From a bacterium (GTDB lineage Bacteria > Zhuqueibacterota > QNDG01 > DTFT01): DNA of 32,954 nucleotides. The translations under genes and the position numbers were made by a program. Location of the stretch: contig JAUCQC010000067.1 in the NCBI GenBank assembly GCA_030372965.1, positions 1 to 32,954 on the forward strand, given 5' to 3'. This document shows, piece after piece, positions 15,595 through 23,402 of the stretch. The notes below the pieces were generated by a model, which saw nothing but the letters and a program-made list of their open reading frames with translations, made no database searches and was not told the origin of the DNA. Each line of letters starts with the position of its first letter. Position 1 is the first letter of the stretch.

Positions 15595-18075
15595 TCACGG
15601 CACCCGCGACGCCGCCCCGAGCCGCGCGTTGTTGTACCACATGGTGTAATCCATGGTCGTCGCCTGGCCGTCCAGGTTGATGTCCTCACCTAAATACCCG
15701 GACGCGCCCAGCCGGGCCGCGTTGTACCAGGCCGTGTAATCCATGGTCGTCACCTGGCCGTCGAGGTTCACGTCCCCGGCCCACATTCCGTACAGTCCGG
15801 CTCGAAGCTGTTTCGTCCCACCTGTGCCGTAAATCTGCCCCTCCGCGGACAGATTGACGACCGGGCTTTCCCTGTCCGTCAACAGCAAAGCGGACGCGCT
15901 CATGACAGGCAGGTGGTTGCGATGCCGCACGACTATATAATAGAATCCCGTGTCTATCTTAAGGGGAATCGGGCCAAAGAGGCTGTCCGGATCGACAATG
16001 GACCCGTCCGACAGGAGTATCGCGCTTCTGGACAGGAAGGCCGGTTCATTCGGATCCGTCCGGAGCTGAACCAGCACCCAGTCCACCGCGTTTTCCGGAA
16101 AAGCGGTCACGGAGTCCGGATCCTCCGCATACGGCGAGACAAGAGGAATCCGCCCTGCCGCATTCAGGTCCGCGGCCAGGCTGTCTCCCGCCGAATCATA
16201 GGGACCCTCAAGATACACGGTCAGAGTCAGAAGCGCCGCGTGGGTCCGGAACATATTGTCCGCGGACATGCCGAGCTTGTTCCATTCGTTTTTCGAGAAC
16301 ACGCGGAAATGATATTCCGCGTACGGGTCGAGACCCTCCACAATCACCCGATGGTCCGTGGTCAGCGGCAAATCCTCCGCCGTCATGCTCCCGTATGACG
16401 CGGTCGGGCCGTACTCGACCTGCGAAGTGGCGGGAACGTCCGTGTCCCAGGCCACGACCGCGCTGTCCGTGCCGATCGCCTCAACCCGCAGATTCGAGAT
16501 CAGGGGATAATCGCCGTACGTGTAGCTCCCGGGCTGGTAATAGTTCCAGTTCTGCTTGACGCGGGCGTAGAGCGGATCGTCCCACTTGGAGGGCTTGGGC
16601 TGGTGCGGATTCGGCTCCGTGTTCCAGTATATCTTGACCTGAAAGTCCGTGCTGTCGTAGGAGACGATCTCCTCCCTGCTGTCGCCCGCCACGTCGACGA
16701 CATACAGCAGGGTCGCCTGCATGGCAGGCGTTTGGCCTGTCGTGGACCAGTACGCGGAACCGGTCATGGGATCGAGAACGCCCAGGTTGCCGTTCGCGTG
16801 GCGGGCCAGGGAAGCGATTTGGTCCGTGGGCAGTCCGAACCAGTCGATGGTGAAGGAAGGCTCCACTCCTTCGCTGTTCCCGACCGGGTTGAAACCCGCC
16901 GGAAGCGCGGCGCCGATGTTGTAATCCACGATCTGCGTGCCTGTCGCGTTGAACATCCAGGGGTGCTGGTGGTTCAACCAGGGGAGAAGCGGACCCCTCG
17001 AGCTCAGCCACACTTCGGCGTGATCGTGGGCGGACGTGAAGTTGCCGGCCGCCACATTTTGCGGCTCCTTCGGCTTTTCCGGTTCGGGATAGTAGAGGGT
17101 TGTCTCTTTGCGCCAGAGTATGCCCGTGGTCTTCAGCATGGCCGTGTGGTAATTATAGTAATCGGCGGGCACAACCCCGTTCTGAACGTTGTCCTCCTCG
17201 ACCACGATCCACTCGAGACCCGGAAGGTCGGGCCTGAAATCGCCCACGGTCACGGCGTCGATGTGGTCCACGTACTTGTCGTATCCGTTCTCCCCCACCC
17301 ATCCGGACGGATAGGAAAGCGTGTAGACGGCGCCCGTGTGATCCACGTAACCCGCGCCCACGACCTCGTCCCTGCCGTCATTGTCCACGTCCGCGGCCAT
17401 GAACGGCCCGTGCGCGGGCCCCCAGTACCCTTCGTAATACCCGTTGAGCGTGTTCCGGTCCTGCTCCACGCGCCAGAGCTGGGCCTTGGTGTCCATACGG
17501 TAAGCGATGAGCGTGCGGTTGTAGTAATAGGCCGGATGATCGGATTCCAGGCCGACATCCATGGTCTGAACAATGATGTCCCGGTCCCCCTCGCCGCGGA
17601 GGTTCACGATTTGGACATGACCGACCATCTGATAACTCCCGACCGAGACATTGAACCGGCCCTCCTCCGCTCCCGAGGCACCGTCCAGAACCACCACCTG
17701 GTTCACGCCTGGCTCGTAATGCAACGCCACGACTTCCACCGTCCCGTCCCCGTCCACATCACCTGCCGCGTGCTTGGCCGCGTGGTTGTTGATCGGCACT
17801 CCGGGATACGGACAGTCCACGCTCCACATGAAAACGCCCCAATGGTCGTAAGCGTACACCTTGATCTTGGAGCGATAAGTGAAATCAAGAAGCCCGTCCC
17901 CGTTCAGGTCCACGGTGAAGAATGAGGAGAAATATCCCCAGATCTCGTCTTCGATCGGAAAAGTGTACGGATTGGACGGATACTCGGGCATATCCGCGAG
18001 TCCCGATCCGAAACCGGATACAATACTGATCGCAAGGATGAGAGGGATGAAGCGGCTGCTGTCAGTTTTTCTCAT
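15595..18075 (-). CDS. Secreted FG-GAP/VCBS-type beta-propeller protein with Fn3 and dockerin-type module
   Basis: Predicted extracellular protein of 826 residues with no catalytic motif recognised. After a signal peptide (about 1-27) come repeated calcium-loop motifs of FG-GAP/VCBS type (DLNGDGLLDFTYR, GDVDGDGTVEVVALHY, ADVDNDGRDEVVGAGYV) that suggest a beta-propeller like those of rhamnogalacturonan-lyase-type or adhesin proteins. A fibronectin-III-like domain follows (about 530-620; VVAWDTDVPATSQVEYG), as in purple-acid-phosphatase-like proteins. The C-terminal 200 residues (LEGPYDSAGD, VDWVLVQLR, YYIVVRHRNHLPVMSA, GLYGMWAGDVNLDGQVTTMD, EDINLDGQATTMD) are the same dockerin-containing module as in the neighbouring proteases and end ASRVP. 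ATG 18073-18075 has TTGAGG just upstream. It may bind carbohydrate or serve as structural cargo; that is inference. Confidence 0.87.
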   Translation of the reverse strand: MRKTDSSRFIPLILAISIVSGFGSGLADMPEYPSNPYTFPIEDEIWGYFSSFFTVDLNGDGLLDFTYRSKIKVYAYDHWGVFMWSVDCPYPGVPINNHAAKHAAGDVDGDGTVEVVALHYEPGVNQVVVLDGASGAEEGRFNVSVGSYQMVGHVQIVNLRGEGDRDIIVQTMDVGLESDHPAYYYNRTLIAYRMDTKAQLWRVEQDRNTLNGYYEGYWGPAHGPFMAADVDNDGRDEVVGAGYVDHTGAVYTLSYPSGWVGENGYDKYVDHIDAVTVGDFRPDLPGLEWIVVEEDNVQNGVVPADYYNYHTAMLKTTGILWRKETTLYYPEPEKPKEPQNVAAGNFTSAHDHAEVWLSSRGPLLPWLNHQHPWMFNATGTQIVDYNIGAALPAGFNPVGNSEGVEPSFTIDWFGLPTDQIASLARHANGNLGVLDPMTGSAYWSTTGQTPAMQATLLYVVDVAGDSREEIVSYDSTDFQVKIYWNTEPNPHQPKPSKWDDPLYARVKQNWNYYQPGSYTYGDYPLISNLRVEAIGTDSAVVAWDTDVPATSQVEYGPTASYGSMTAEDLPLTTDHRVIVEGLDPYAEYHFRVFSKNEWNKLGMSADNMFRTHAALLTLTVYLEGPYDSAGDSLAADLNAAGRIPLVSPYAEDPDSVTAFPENAVDWVLVQLRTDPNEPAFLSRSAILLSDGSIVDPDSLFGPIPLKIDTGFYYIVVRHRNHLPVMSASALLLTDRESPVVNLSAEGQIYGTGGTKQLRAGLYGMWAGDVNLDGQVTTMDYTAWYNAARLGASGYLGEDINLDGQATTMDYTMWYNNARLGAASRVP

Positions 18076-18440
18076 AACCTCAATAAAAAGGCAAAGTTCG
18101 GGCCATCCCCCCCGCGTCGAATACCAGTAATAAGGGCGCCTAATCCCCGGTTTTACAAGGCGGTCTATCCCCCCTCTTTTCCCTGTCAGACGGAAAAGCC
18201 GTTTCAGAGGCCTAAAGATAGGAATTATTTTCCTTAAAACAAAGCATGGTATTAAGACTGAAACCCTGCAGGGTTAACTCCACAGAATGGAATTCAGGCT
18301 TCAGCCTTTCATTGGTTCCCAGGTGCCAGGCACCTTCAATATGCCTGGCACAAAAAAAAGAGCCATCGGCATGACCGACGGCTCTTTTAAACACCCGCAA
18401 GTGCGGGGCACCTGTAAGGTGCCCGGCGCTTGAAAAACGC
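18076..18440. other. Intergenic region between cohesin-like and FG-GAP genes
   Basis: No gene is supported in these 365 bases. The left part precedes the FG-GAP gene and shows no clear promoter. The right part carries small GC palindromes (GGTGCCAGGCACC near 18322, GGGCACCTGTAAGGTGCCC near 18406-18424) flanking a strong terminator at 18351-18385. The GTGCCAGGCACC motif recurs in altered form near the right end of the window (AAGTGCCACGCACCT, about 32904-32918). Confidence 0.65.
18351..18385 (-). terminator. Rho-independent terminator after the cohesin-like gene
   Basis: The stem AGAGCCaTCGG/CCGAcGGCTCT with loop CATGA is followed on the minus strand by a run of eight T. It sits 56 bases after the stop at 18441 and isolates that gene from the FG-GAP gene. 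A T4 on the other side would allow weak termination on the plus strand as well. Confidence 0.92.
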
Positions 18441-19595
18441 CTACCGCATCAACGTCACCTTGCGCACGGCCGAGAACTCGCCGGCCTGCACGCGGACGAA
18501 ATACATGCCGCTAGAAACCGCGTTCCCGAAATGATTCGTGCCGTCCCACTTGACGTCATACCGGCCCGCGGTCATGTGTCCGTCCGCGAGCGTCTTCACT
18601 TCGCGGCCCATCAGGTCGAACACCCGCACGGACACACTGCCGTCCTCGGGCAGTTCATAGTGGATGGTGGTTTCCGGGTTGAACGGATTCGGGTAATTGC
18701 GCGACACGCTGAACTGCTCGGGCAGGGGAAGCGCCGCTTCAACCGAGATCGGTCCGAGGAATTGGGACTGGCCGGTCAGAGAAACTTCCTCGATCTTGTA
18801 CCAGAACGTCTTTCCGTGCGCGCTTCGGTCCGTGAACGTGTAATCGTTTCTGGAGGAGGAATTGCCGTGGCTCGGAATGAGCGCCGACGTGAGCCGCGTA
18901 TTGATCGCGTTCTCGGATTCGCCGCGCCAGATGTGGAATCCCGCGCTGTTCGTTTCGCTCTCCGTGGCCCAGCTGAGCGTCACACCCTCACGGCTGGTCG
19001 CCTGGGCCGTGAGATTCGTCATCTGAACGGGAAGAGAAACATCGCCGAGGTCCTGATTCGAAACCGTGAAATCCGCCTGCGCACCCTTGGGAGCGTTTGT
19101 ATAATTCACAAAATACGCGGCGGCATCCGTCGCATCCGAGATGGTGACATTGGCGGTCCCGGTTGAAGCGATGTACCATTTCAATGTGACCACGGTTTGC
19201 CAGTCGGCAGTGACATCCCAACCAGGCGGATTTCCGGGGGGTGTAGCAACATTCAGCGCATTGACATTCGGCCCTGTGACCAGCAATCGATAATATCCGC
19301 TCTGGCGATCCGCCGAGACTGCGTATCCATCTAGAAAGCTGAAGGCCTAGCCTGCGGACGGATCATCGCCCCACTGTGTCAGAGTGGAGTTATAGTAAAC
19401 ATCGATAGTCATGGAAGCAAGGGTGCGGGGCGGAGTGCCCGTCATCCGTACCTGAAGCGCCACATGAAATTCCTGGCCGACGGCCATATCGTTCCGGGTA
19501 TTGACGAGCCGGAATTCCGCATCATCCGCCCAAACGATGCCAGACATTAAAAAACAGGCGGTTAACGCCATTAAAAATTTTATTGCATTTTTCAT
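18441..19595 (-). pseudogene. Cohesin-like secreted protein with Fn3 and T9SS-type sorting domains, interrupted by in-frame TAG
   Basis: One frame of 384 codons read across a single TAG (19347-19349). The N-terminal part (82 residues, ATG 19593-19595 behind AGGAGGAAAGAG) has a signal peptide ending near VWADD, then VGQEFHVALQVRM and ASMTIDVYYNSTL. After the TAG the same frame continues coherently (AFSFLDGYAVSAD, YYRLLVTGPNVNALNV, ATVTISDATDAAAYFV-like sequence to about 190). This pattern of strands resembles the cohesin fold. A fibronectin-III-like segment follows (VTLSWATESETNSAGFHIWR), then a type IX secretion C-terminal domain (NYPNPFNPETTIHYELPEDG, GREVKTLADG, SSGMYFVRVQAGEF, ending VTLMR). 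Without the stop it would be a surface-anchored cohesin-like scaffold beside dockerin-bearing enzymes. Nonsense mutation, sequencing error or readthrough remain possible. A caller would otherwise report 19347-19595 and 18441-19286 as separate genes. Confidence 0.75.
19347..19349 (-). other. In-frame TAG inside the cohesin-like gene
   Basis: Codon 83 of the 384-codon frame is TAG (…DDPSAG-stop-AFSFLDGY…). No frame change is needed on either side, there is no ribosome binding site or ATG/GTG directly after it, and the next possible start is a TTG about 20 codons downstream. Confidence 0.9.
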
Positions 19596-19636
19596 CTCTT
19601 TCCTCCTCGCCAGATCATATAACTATTTTTCCAACT

Positions 19637-19667
19637 TAAATATAAGGAGTCTGTCCGCCATACGCAA
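19637..19667 (-). promoter_or_regulatory. Possible Bacteroidota-type promoter of the cohesin-like gene
   Basis: On the minus strand GGTTG is followed after 20 bases by TATATTTA, about 41 bases upstream of the ATG. This resembles the TTTG-N19-TAnnTTTG promoters of Bacteroidota but is one base long in spacing and lacks the final G. It is a candidate only. Confidence 0.3.
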
Positions 19668-19778
19668 CCTGTTTATTCTTAACGCGTATCCCCGCTCCTT
19701 TTATCTCTTTTAATCGGCGCCTCTCCGTTTCTCCCCTTCTCCGCTTCATTCATTCCAGAGCCCACATCATTCGAAAGA

Positions 19779-21803
19779 TCACGGCACCCGTGACGCACCC
19801 CCTGTCCGTGCCGTGTTGTACCAGATTGAATAATCCGAAGTGGTCACCTGCCCGTCCAAATTGAAATCAGTAGGGACATATCCCGCCCCTCCGACTCTCG
19901 CTGAATTATACCAAATCGTATAATCCGTTGTCGTGACCTGTCCGTCCGCGTTCGCGTCGCCCGCCCACATGCCCCAGGTTCCCGTTTCCAGAAGCCTCTG
20001 CCCTCCTGTTCCGTAGCAAGCCTCCGGCGATGCCGTGAAGTCGACGCTGTTCAGCAGAAACGGATCGAGCGGAATGGAAGAGGCGCTCATCACGGCCCCG
20101 TGATTGCGGTGACGGACGACTACATAGTAAGATCCAGGAAGGACGCCCGGGATGACCAGGTCCGTGGTGACGCCGTCCGTTTCCGCGAGCAATCCGTCGC
20201 TTCTCAGAAAGAAGGACCTGCCCGCAACCGCAGTGATGCCGTCCGGGAGCCGCAGTTCAACGAACACCCAGTCCGTCACGGCCCGTGGCACGGCTTCCGC
20301 AGCACGGCTGTCCGGATACGGCGAAACCAGAGGAATGCGCTGCGCAGCATTCAAGTCCGTCTTCATGGATCCGCCTCCGCTGTACGGTCCTTCGAGCATA
20401 ACCCTCACCGCGGTTCTGACGCGGTTGGGACTCGTGTACGCGTATATGCACGGATCAATGTACCCGTCCTCCGGGTTCCAGGACTGCCGGTCCGGCATCT
20501 TGGTCCAGCAGTTTCCCTCCTCGATCACTGGATCATTGTATCCTTCCACCAAAGTCTCGGCCGGCAGGGGCGTGGCCCAGCCGGGAGTCTGATACCTCAC
20601 CTTGACGTAATAGTCGTCCCCGTCCGCGAGACAGACCGGCTGGGGCAGGCTGAAAGTGTAGTACCCGGCAAACGGGCAGTTCTGCTCGGGCACAGCCGCG
20701 AGCAGGCCCGACAGTCTGCTGTCGCCGTCGAAATCGTCGTACACCTCGACGCTGATCTTCGCTCCCGCGCTGACCGCCCAGGTGCCGACGCGGTCGAGAC
20801 GGACGTCCCCGTCCGCGAAGAAGCGGACCAGGCCGTCGGCCGTGTCCGTGATGTAGCCGACACTGCAGATGAATCCGGATTCCGCGTGCGTCATGATGCC
20901 CGAACCGGGACTGTAATCGATCGCGCCGCCGAACCGTGCGACCGAGGAATTGAATTTCGTGTCCTGATAGGAGACGTAAAAGTACCCCGCTTCGCCCCAG
21001 GCCGTTCCCCAGCTGTTCTTGACGATCCACGCGCCTGTGCCGCCCGCCGTGACCATGTTGTCGTCCCATCCGGCCAGGACCACCGCGTGGTTCGGGGCGG
21101 CGGTTCCGGAATAATGGTAGGTGCGGTTCTGGGAATTGTAATAGGCGGAGGAATAATACATGTTGGTGAACAGGCCGCCGGAGGTCATCAACACGTTCTT
21201 GATGACCGCGGGATCACGGGGAAGAAATTGAACGGAAGTGATTGTCCCCTGCGGGTCGAATCCGGAGGGGCAGTCGACCGTCTTGTGGTCGTCGTCGTAC
21301 GGATCATCGGCTTCGGAATAGGGTCCGGATCCCCTCACCAGGCACGCGGAAGCCATGTACGCGTTGCCGCCGAGACAGGGCGCCTTCAAAAAGGGAAGGT
21401 GGCAGGTGTTCAGATTGTCTTCGGAGAGGTCGAACGCACCCCTGCCGCTGACCACCCAGTCGGACTCGACCGCGCCCAGAACGCCGAAAGCCCAGCAGGA
21501 CCCGCAATTGCCCTGGTTCCGAACCGGCGTCAGGCCGTTGGATTCCCGGAGATCGAACCTTGGAGGCGGTTCGGACTGCGGCGTAAACCCGGCGCCGCCC
21601 TCGGTCCTTTCCGAGTTGAGAAGAAAAGGCGGCGGTATTTCTCCGAGCCGCCGGCCTTCGGCGGTCGCGTCCCGATACCGGCCGTTCCCCTGCTGGTTTC
21701 TCCACCGCAGGAATTCGGGATTCCAGTTTTCATTCCGCGACGCCCCCTGGGGAAACGCGGCGGACACAGCGGTCAAAACGACCGCGGCAATGATTTTTCT
21801 CAT
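19779..21803 (-). CDS. Secreted papain-like C1A cysteine protease with dockerin-type C-terminal module
   Basis: Predicted extracellular cysteine protease of 674 residues. A signal peptide (about 1-19, ending FPQG) and a short pro-region precede the papain domain. That domain has oxyanion Gln97 and catalytic Cys103 in VRNQGNCGSCWAFG, His239 in APNHAVVLAGWDDN, and Asn263 in WIVKNSWGTAWGEAGYFYVS. A beta-rich middle domain (about 300-460) follows. The last 200 residues form the shared module: VMLEGPYSGGGS, DLNAAQRIPLVSPYP, TDWVFVELR, YYVVVRHRNHGAVMSASS, then two EF-hand loops (GDANADGQVTTTDY, TDFNLDGQVTTSDY), each followed by IWYN, ending ASRVP. ATG 21801-21803 has GGGGG-CGATCAGG upstream and gives a proper signal peptide; an upstream TTG at 21830 in the same frame is less likely. 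No propeptide inhibitor I29 motif is evident. Confidence 0.94.
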   Translation of the reverse strand: MRKIIAAVVLTAVSAAFPQGASRNENWNPEFLRWRNQQGNGRYRDATAEGRRLGEIPPPFLLNSERTEGGAGFTPQSEPPPRFDLRESNGLTPVRNQGNCGSCWAFGVLGAVESDWVVSGRGAFDLSEDNLNTCHLPFLKAPCLGGNAYMASACLVRGSGPYSEADDPYDDDHKTVDCPSGFDPQGTITSVQFLPRDPAVIKNVLMTSGGLFTNMYYSSAYYNSQNRTYHYSGTAAPNHAVVLAGWDDNMVTAGGTGAWIVKNSWGTAWGEAGYFYVSYQDTKFNSSVARFGGAIDYSPGSGIMTHAESGFICSVGYITDTADGLVRFFADGDVRLDRVGTWAVSAGAKISVEVYDDFDGDSRLSGLLAAVPEQNCPFAGYYTFSLPQPVCLADGDDYYVKVRYQTPGWATPLPAETLVEGYNDPVIEEGNCWTKMPDRQSWNPEDGYIDPCIYAYTSPNRVRTAVRVMLEGPYSGGGSMKTDLNAAQRIPLVSPYPDSRAAEAVPRAVTDWVFVELRLPDGITAVAGRSFFLRSDGLLAETDGVTTDLVIPGVLPGSYYVVVRHRNHGAVMSASSIPLDPFLLNSVDFTASPEACYGTGGQRLLETGTWGMWAGDANADGQVTTTDYTIWYNSARVGGAGYVPTDFNLDGQVTTSDYSIWYNTARTGGASRVP

Positions 21804-22286
21804 CCTGATCGCCCCCGGTTTTCCCCCCAAGGCCGGTGCAGACGCGAACGGACTGATCTCGATCGGGAAATCCCTTGTCCGGGGTTTTGATTGTCAAATA
21901 CCCCGAACAACGAAAAACCGAATCGAAGCAGGGATGATGGTGTGACGGAAGGGGATGGACGAGAACAAGAGAGGGATTACGCGCAGTTGAACAGCCGGCA
22001 CTGCGTGAAGCGAATTATCGATCCCCGTCCGCCAACGCGGATCATCCGAAAGACCGTCATAAACCGTTCAGGAATCCCCTGTTGCGGAATATTTCGATAT
22101 GTGAATTCGGGGATTCTCAGGCCGGAATAGACCGATCCATCCGACACAAGTGCAAGTCCAATGCCACAAGGATGAGTTAAGAGTTATCGATCGTATTATC
22201 AACTGGTTGGAAGATTCTGTAGGTTTGAATTTCCGGGGAATAAACCGGAAAAAATGACTGCATCAGGAACGATTTTCATCCACATA

Positions 22287-22326
22287 TAGAAAATCCTCCC
22301 GCGGTTATGCACCAACCCGCGGAAGG
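22287..22326 (-). terminator. Probable terminator after yjbQ
   Basis: On the minus strand the stem CCTTCCGCGG/CCGCGGGAGG (9 of 10 pairs) has a 12-base loop and is followed by ATTTTCTA. It lies about 100 bases after the yjbQ stop. The T-tract is weak. Confidence 0.5.
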
Positions 22327-22372
22327 CTTCACTTGTATTTGAATCAACGAATTACCCTATTATTCCACTCTT

Positions 22373-22408
22373 CATCCGTGAAAATCCGTTTCATCCGCTG
22401 AATCCGTG
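22373..22408. repeat. Short ATCCGTG repeat tract
   Basis: The motif ATCCGTG/ATCCGTT/ATCCGCT/ATCCGTG occurs four times in 36 bases just downstream of the yjbQ stop. No function can be assigned. Confidence 0.5.
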
Positions 22409-22425
22409 TTCTATTTTAAGGAGAG

Positions 22426-22845
22426 TCACTCCCCCATCACCTGCACCACGATGTCCCTTTTTCTCGGCCGCGTGTCGCAGTCCACGAGCACGATCTGCTG
22501 CCACGTTCCGAGCAGGAGGCGGCCGTTCTGGAACGGAACGGTCAGGGACGGGCCGATGAGCGAGGCGCGCACGTGTCCGTGGCCGTTTCCGTCTCCCCAG
22601 GTGTTGTCGTGCTGGTAGGGATGGTCCGCGGGCGCGATCCGCTCGAGCGCCTCGGGGAAGTCGTGAAGCAGTCCGGGCTCGTACTCGATGGTCGTCACGC
22701 CCGCTGTCGCGCCCGGCGCGAACACCGTAAGCTGGCCCTCGGTCATGCCGCTTTCGGACAGGACACCCGCCGCCGCTTCGGTCAAATCGACCGGATGCGA
22801 GTTCCCTTTCGTGGAGACGGGGATGCGGGAGGTGTGGATTTTCAT
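22426..22845 (-). CDS. yjbQ: YjbQ/UPF0047 family protein
   Basis: Small cytoplasmic protein of 139 residues, the usual UPF0047 length. The family has been linked to a weak thiamine-phosphate synthase activity, but its physiological role is unsettled. Family-typical sequence includes VTTIEYEPGLLHD, the histidine-rich DNTWGDGNGHGHVRASLIGPS, GTWQQIVLVDCDTRPRKR and the C-terminal VQVMGE. ATG 22843-22845 follows AAAGGGCCAGA. It sits between repeat copy 4 just upstream and a terminator-like hairpin downstream, so it is probably monocistronic. Confidence 0.93.
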   Translation of the reverse strand: MKIHTSRIPVSTKGNSHPVDLTEAAAGVLSESGMTEGQLTVFAPGATAGVTTIEYEPGLLHDFPEALERIAPADHPYQHDNTWGDGNGHGHVRASLIGPSLTVPFQNGRLLLGTWQQIVLVDCDTRPRKRDIVVQVMGE

Positions 22846-22864
22846 TCTGGCCCTTTCAAATGGA

Positions 22865-22964
22865 TGTCATTGCGAGCCCGCCTTGCGGGCGAAGCAATCT
22901 CGGTTTTCAATCGCCTAATCCGAGATTGCCACGGCCGGTCCTTCGGACCGGCCTCGCAATGACA
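22865..22964. repeat. TGTCATTGCGAG palindromic repeat, copy 4 (complete)
   Basis: Outer arms match the other copies. The first hairpin is CCCGC-ctt-GCGGG, the inner arms are GCAATCTCGG and CCGAGATTGC with a 17-base spacer, and the second hairpin is CCGGTCC-ttc-GGACCGG. It lies 20 bases upstream of the yjbQ start and 26 bases from copy 5. Confidence 0.95.
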
Positions 22965-22990
22965 TCACTTTCAATTGACTCTAAAACCAA

Positions 22991-23377
22991 TGTCATTGCG
23001 AGCCCGCCTTGCGGGCGAAGCAATCTCGGCATTAAAGATCGTCGTATAAATCTTTCCATTCCGGATTAAACGAATTGATTAAGTGCAACTTCTTCTTCCT
23101 TGACCCAGCCTTGATTTGTTTTTCACGGGAAATGGCACTATAACTGTCCGAACTAACCTCATAATAGACCAGCTTGTCGACATGATATCGTGAAGTAAAT
23201 CCCCGCACCTGTTTATTCTTATGCTGAAAGATACGTTTTTTAAGATCGCTGGTCACGCCTGTGTAGAGAACCGAATTCCCCTTGTTTGTCATGATATAAA
23301 TACAATACAGCTTCTCCATGGCCCTCCCTGACCCGACATTGCTTCGGCCCGCCCAATTGGCGGGCCTCGCAATGACA
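22991..23377. mobile_element. TGTCATTGCGAG repeat copy 5 carrying a GIY-YIG nuclease gene
   Basis: The left half (22991-23029) is identical to that of copy 4: TGTCATTGCGAG, CCCGCCTTGCGGG, then GCAATCTCGG. The right half (23333-23377) is CCGACATTGC, a CCCGCC-aatt-GGCGGG hairpin and CTCGCAATGACA. Where other copies have about 15-20 bases between the inner arms, this one has about 300 bases that are almost exactly one gene: the nuclease stop is 2 bases from the left inner arm and its start codon 13 bases from the right inner arm. It reads as a complete small element, the other copies being gene-less derivatives. Mobility is inferred, not shown. Confidence 0.75.
23032..23319 (-). CDS. Small GIY-YIG nuclease-family protein
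   Basis: Protein of 95 residues consisting only of a GIY-YIG domain, close to the UPF0213/YhbQ and UvrC N-terminal type. The two motif halves appear as CIYIM (6-10) and LYTGVT (18-23). They are followed by the catalytic-type Arg29 (SDLKKRIFQHK), Glu66 in SREKQIK and the C-terminal LINSFNPEWKDL. ATG 23317-23319 follows GGGAGGGCC, a good ribosome binding site. The gene is strikingly AT-rich for this window, suggesting foreign origin. It fills the centre of a palindromic repeat that occurs five more times without it. DNA nicking or cleavage is expected from the fold; target and role are unknown. Confidence 0.9.
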   Translation of the reverse strand: MEKLYCIYIMTNKGNSVLYTGVTSDLKKRIFQHKNKQVRGFTSRYHVDKLVYYEVSSDSYSAISREKQIKAGSRKKKLHLINSFNPEWKDLYDDL

Positions 23378-23402
23378 AATCTATAATTAACGATAAAACC
23401 AC

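Larger units (their letters stand above)
21804..22425. other. Long intergenic region between yjbQ and the C1A protease gene
   Basis: I see no gene in these 622 bases. On the minus strand a perfect TTGACA lies at 21892-21897, about 90 bases upstream of the protease start, but the hexamer 17 bases on (GGGATT) is poor. A terminator-like hairpin (22287-22326) and a short ATCCGTG-type repeat (22373-22408) lie nearer yjbQ. The middle (about 21940-22260) shows nothing I recognise. Confidence 0.6.

Noticed and set aside
19347-19349. Pyrrolysine or reassigned TAG
   Set aside because: TAG terminates the lipoprotein gene normally, the interrupted protein is not a methylamine methyltransferase, and no pyl genes are visible.
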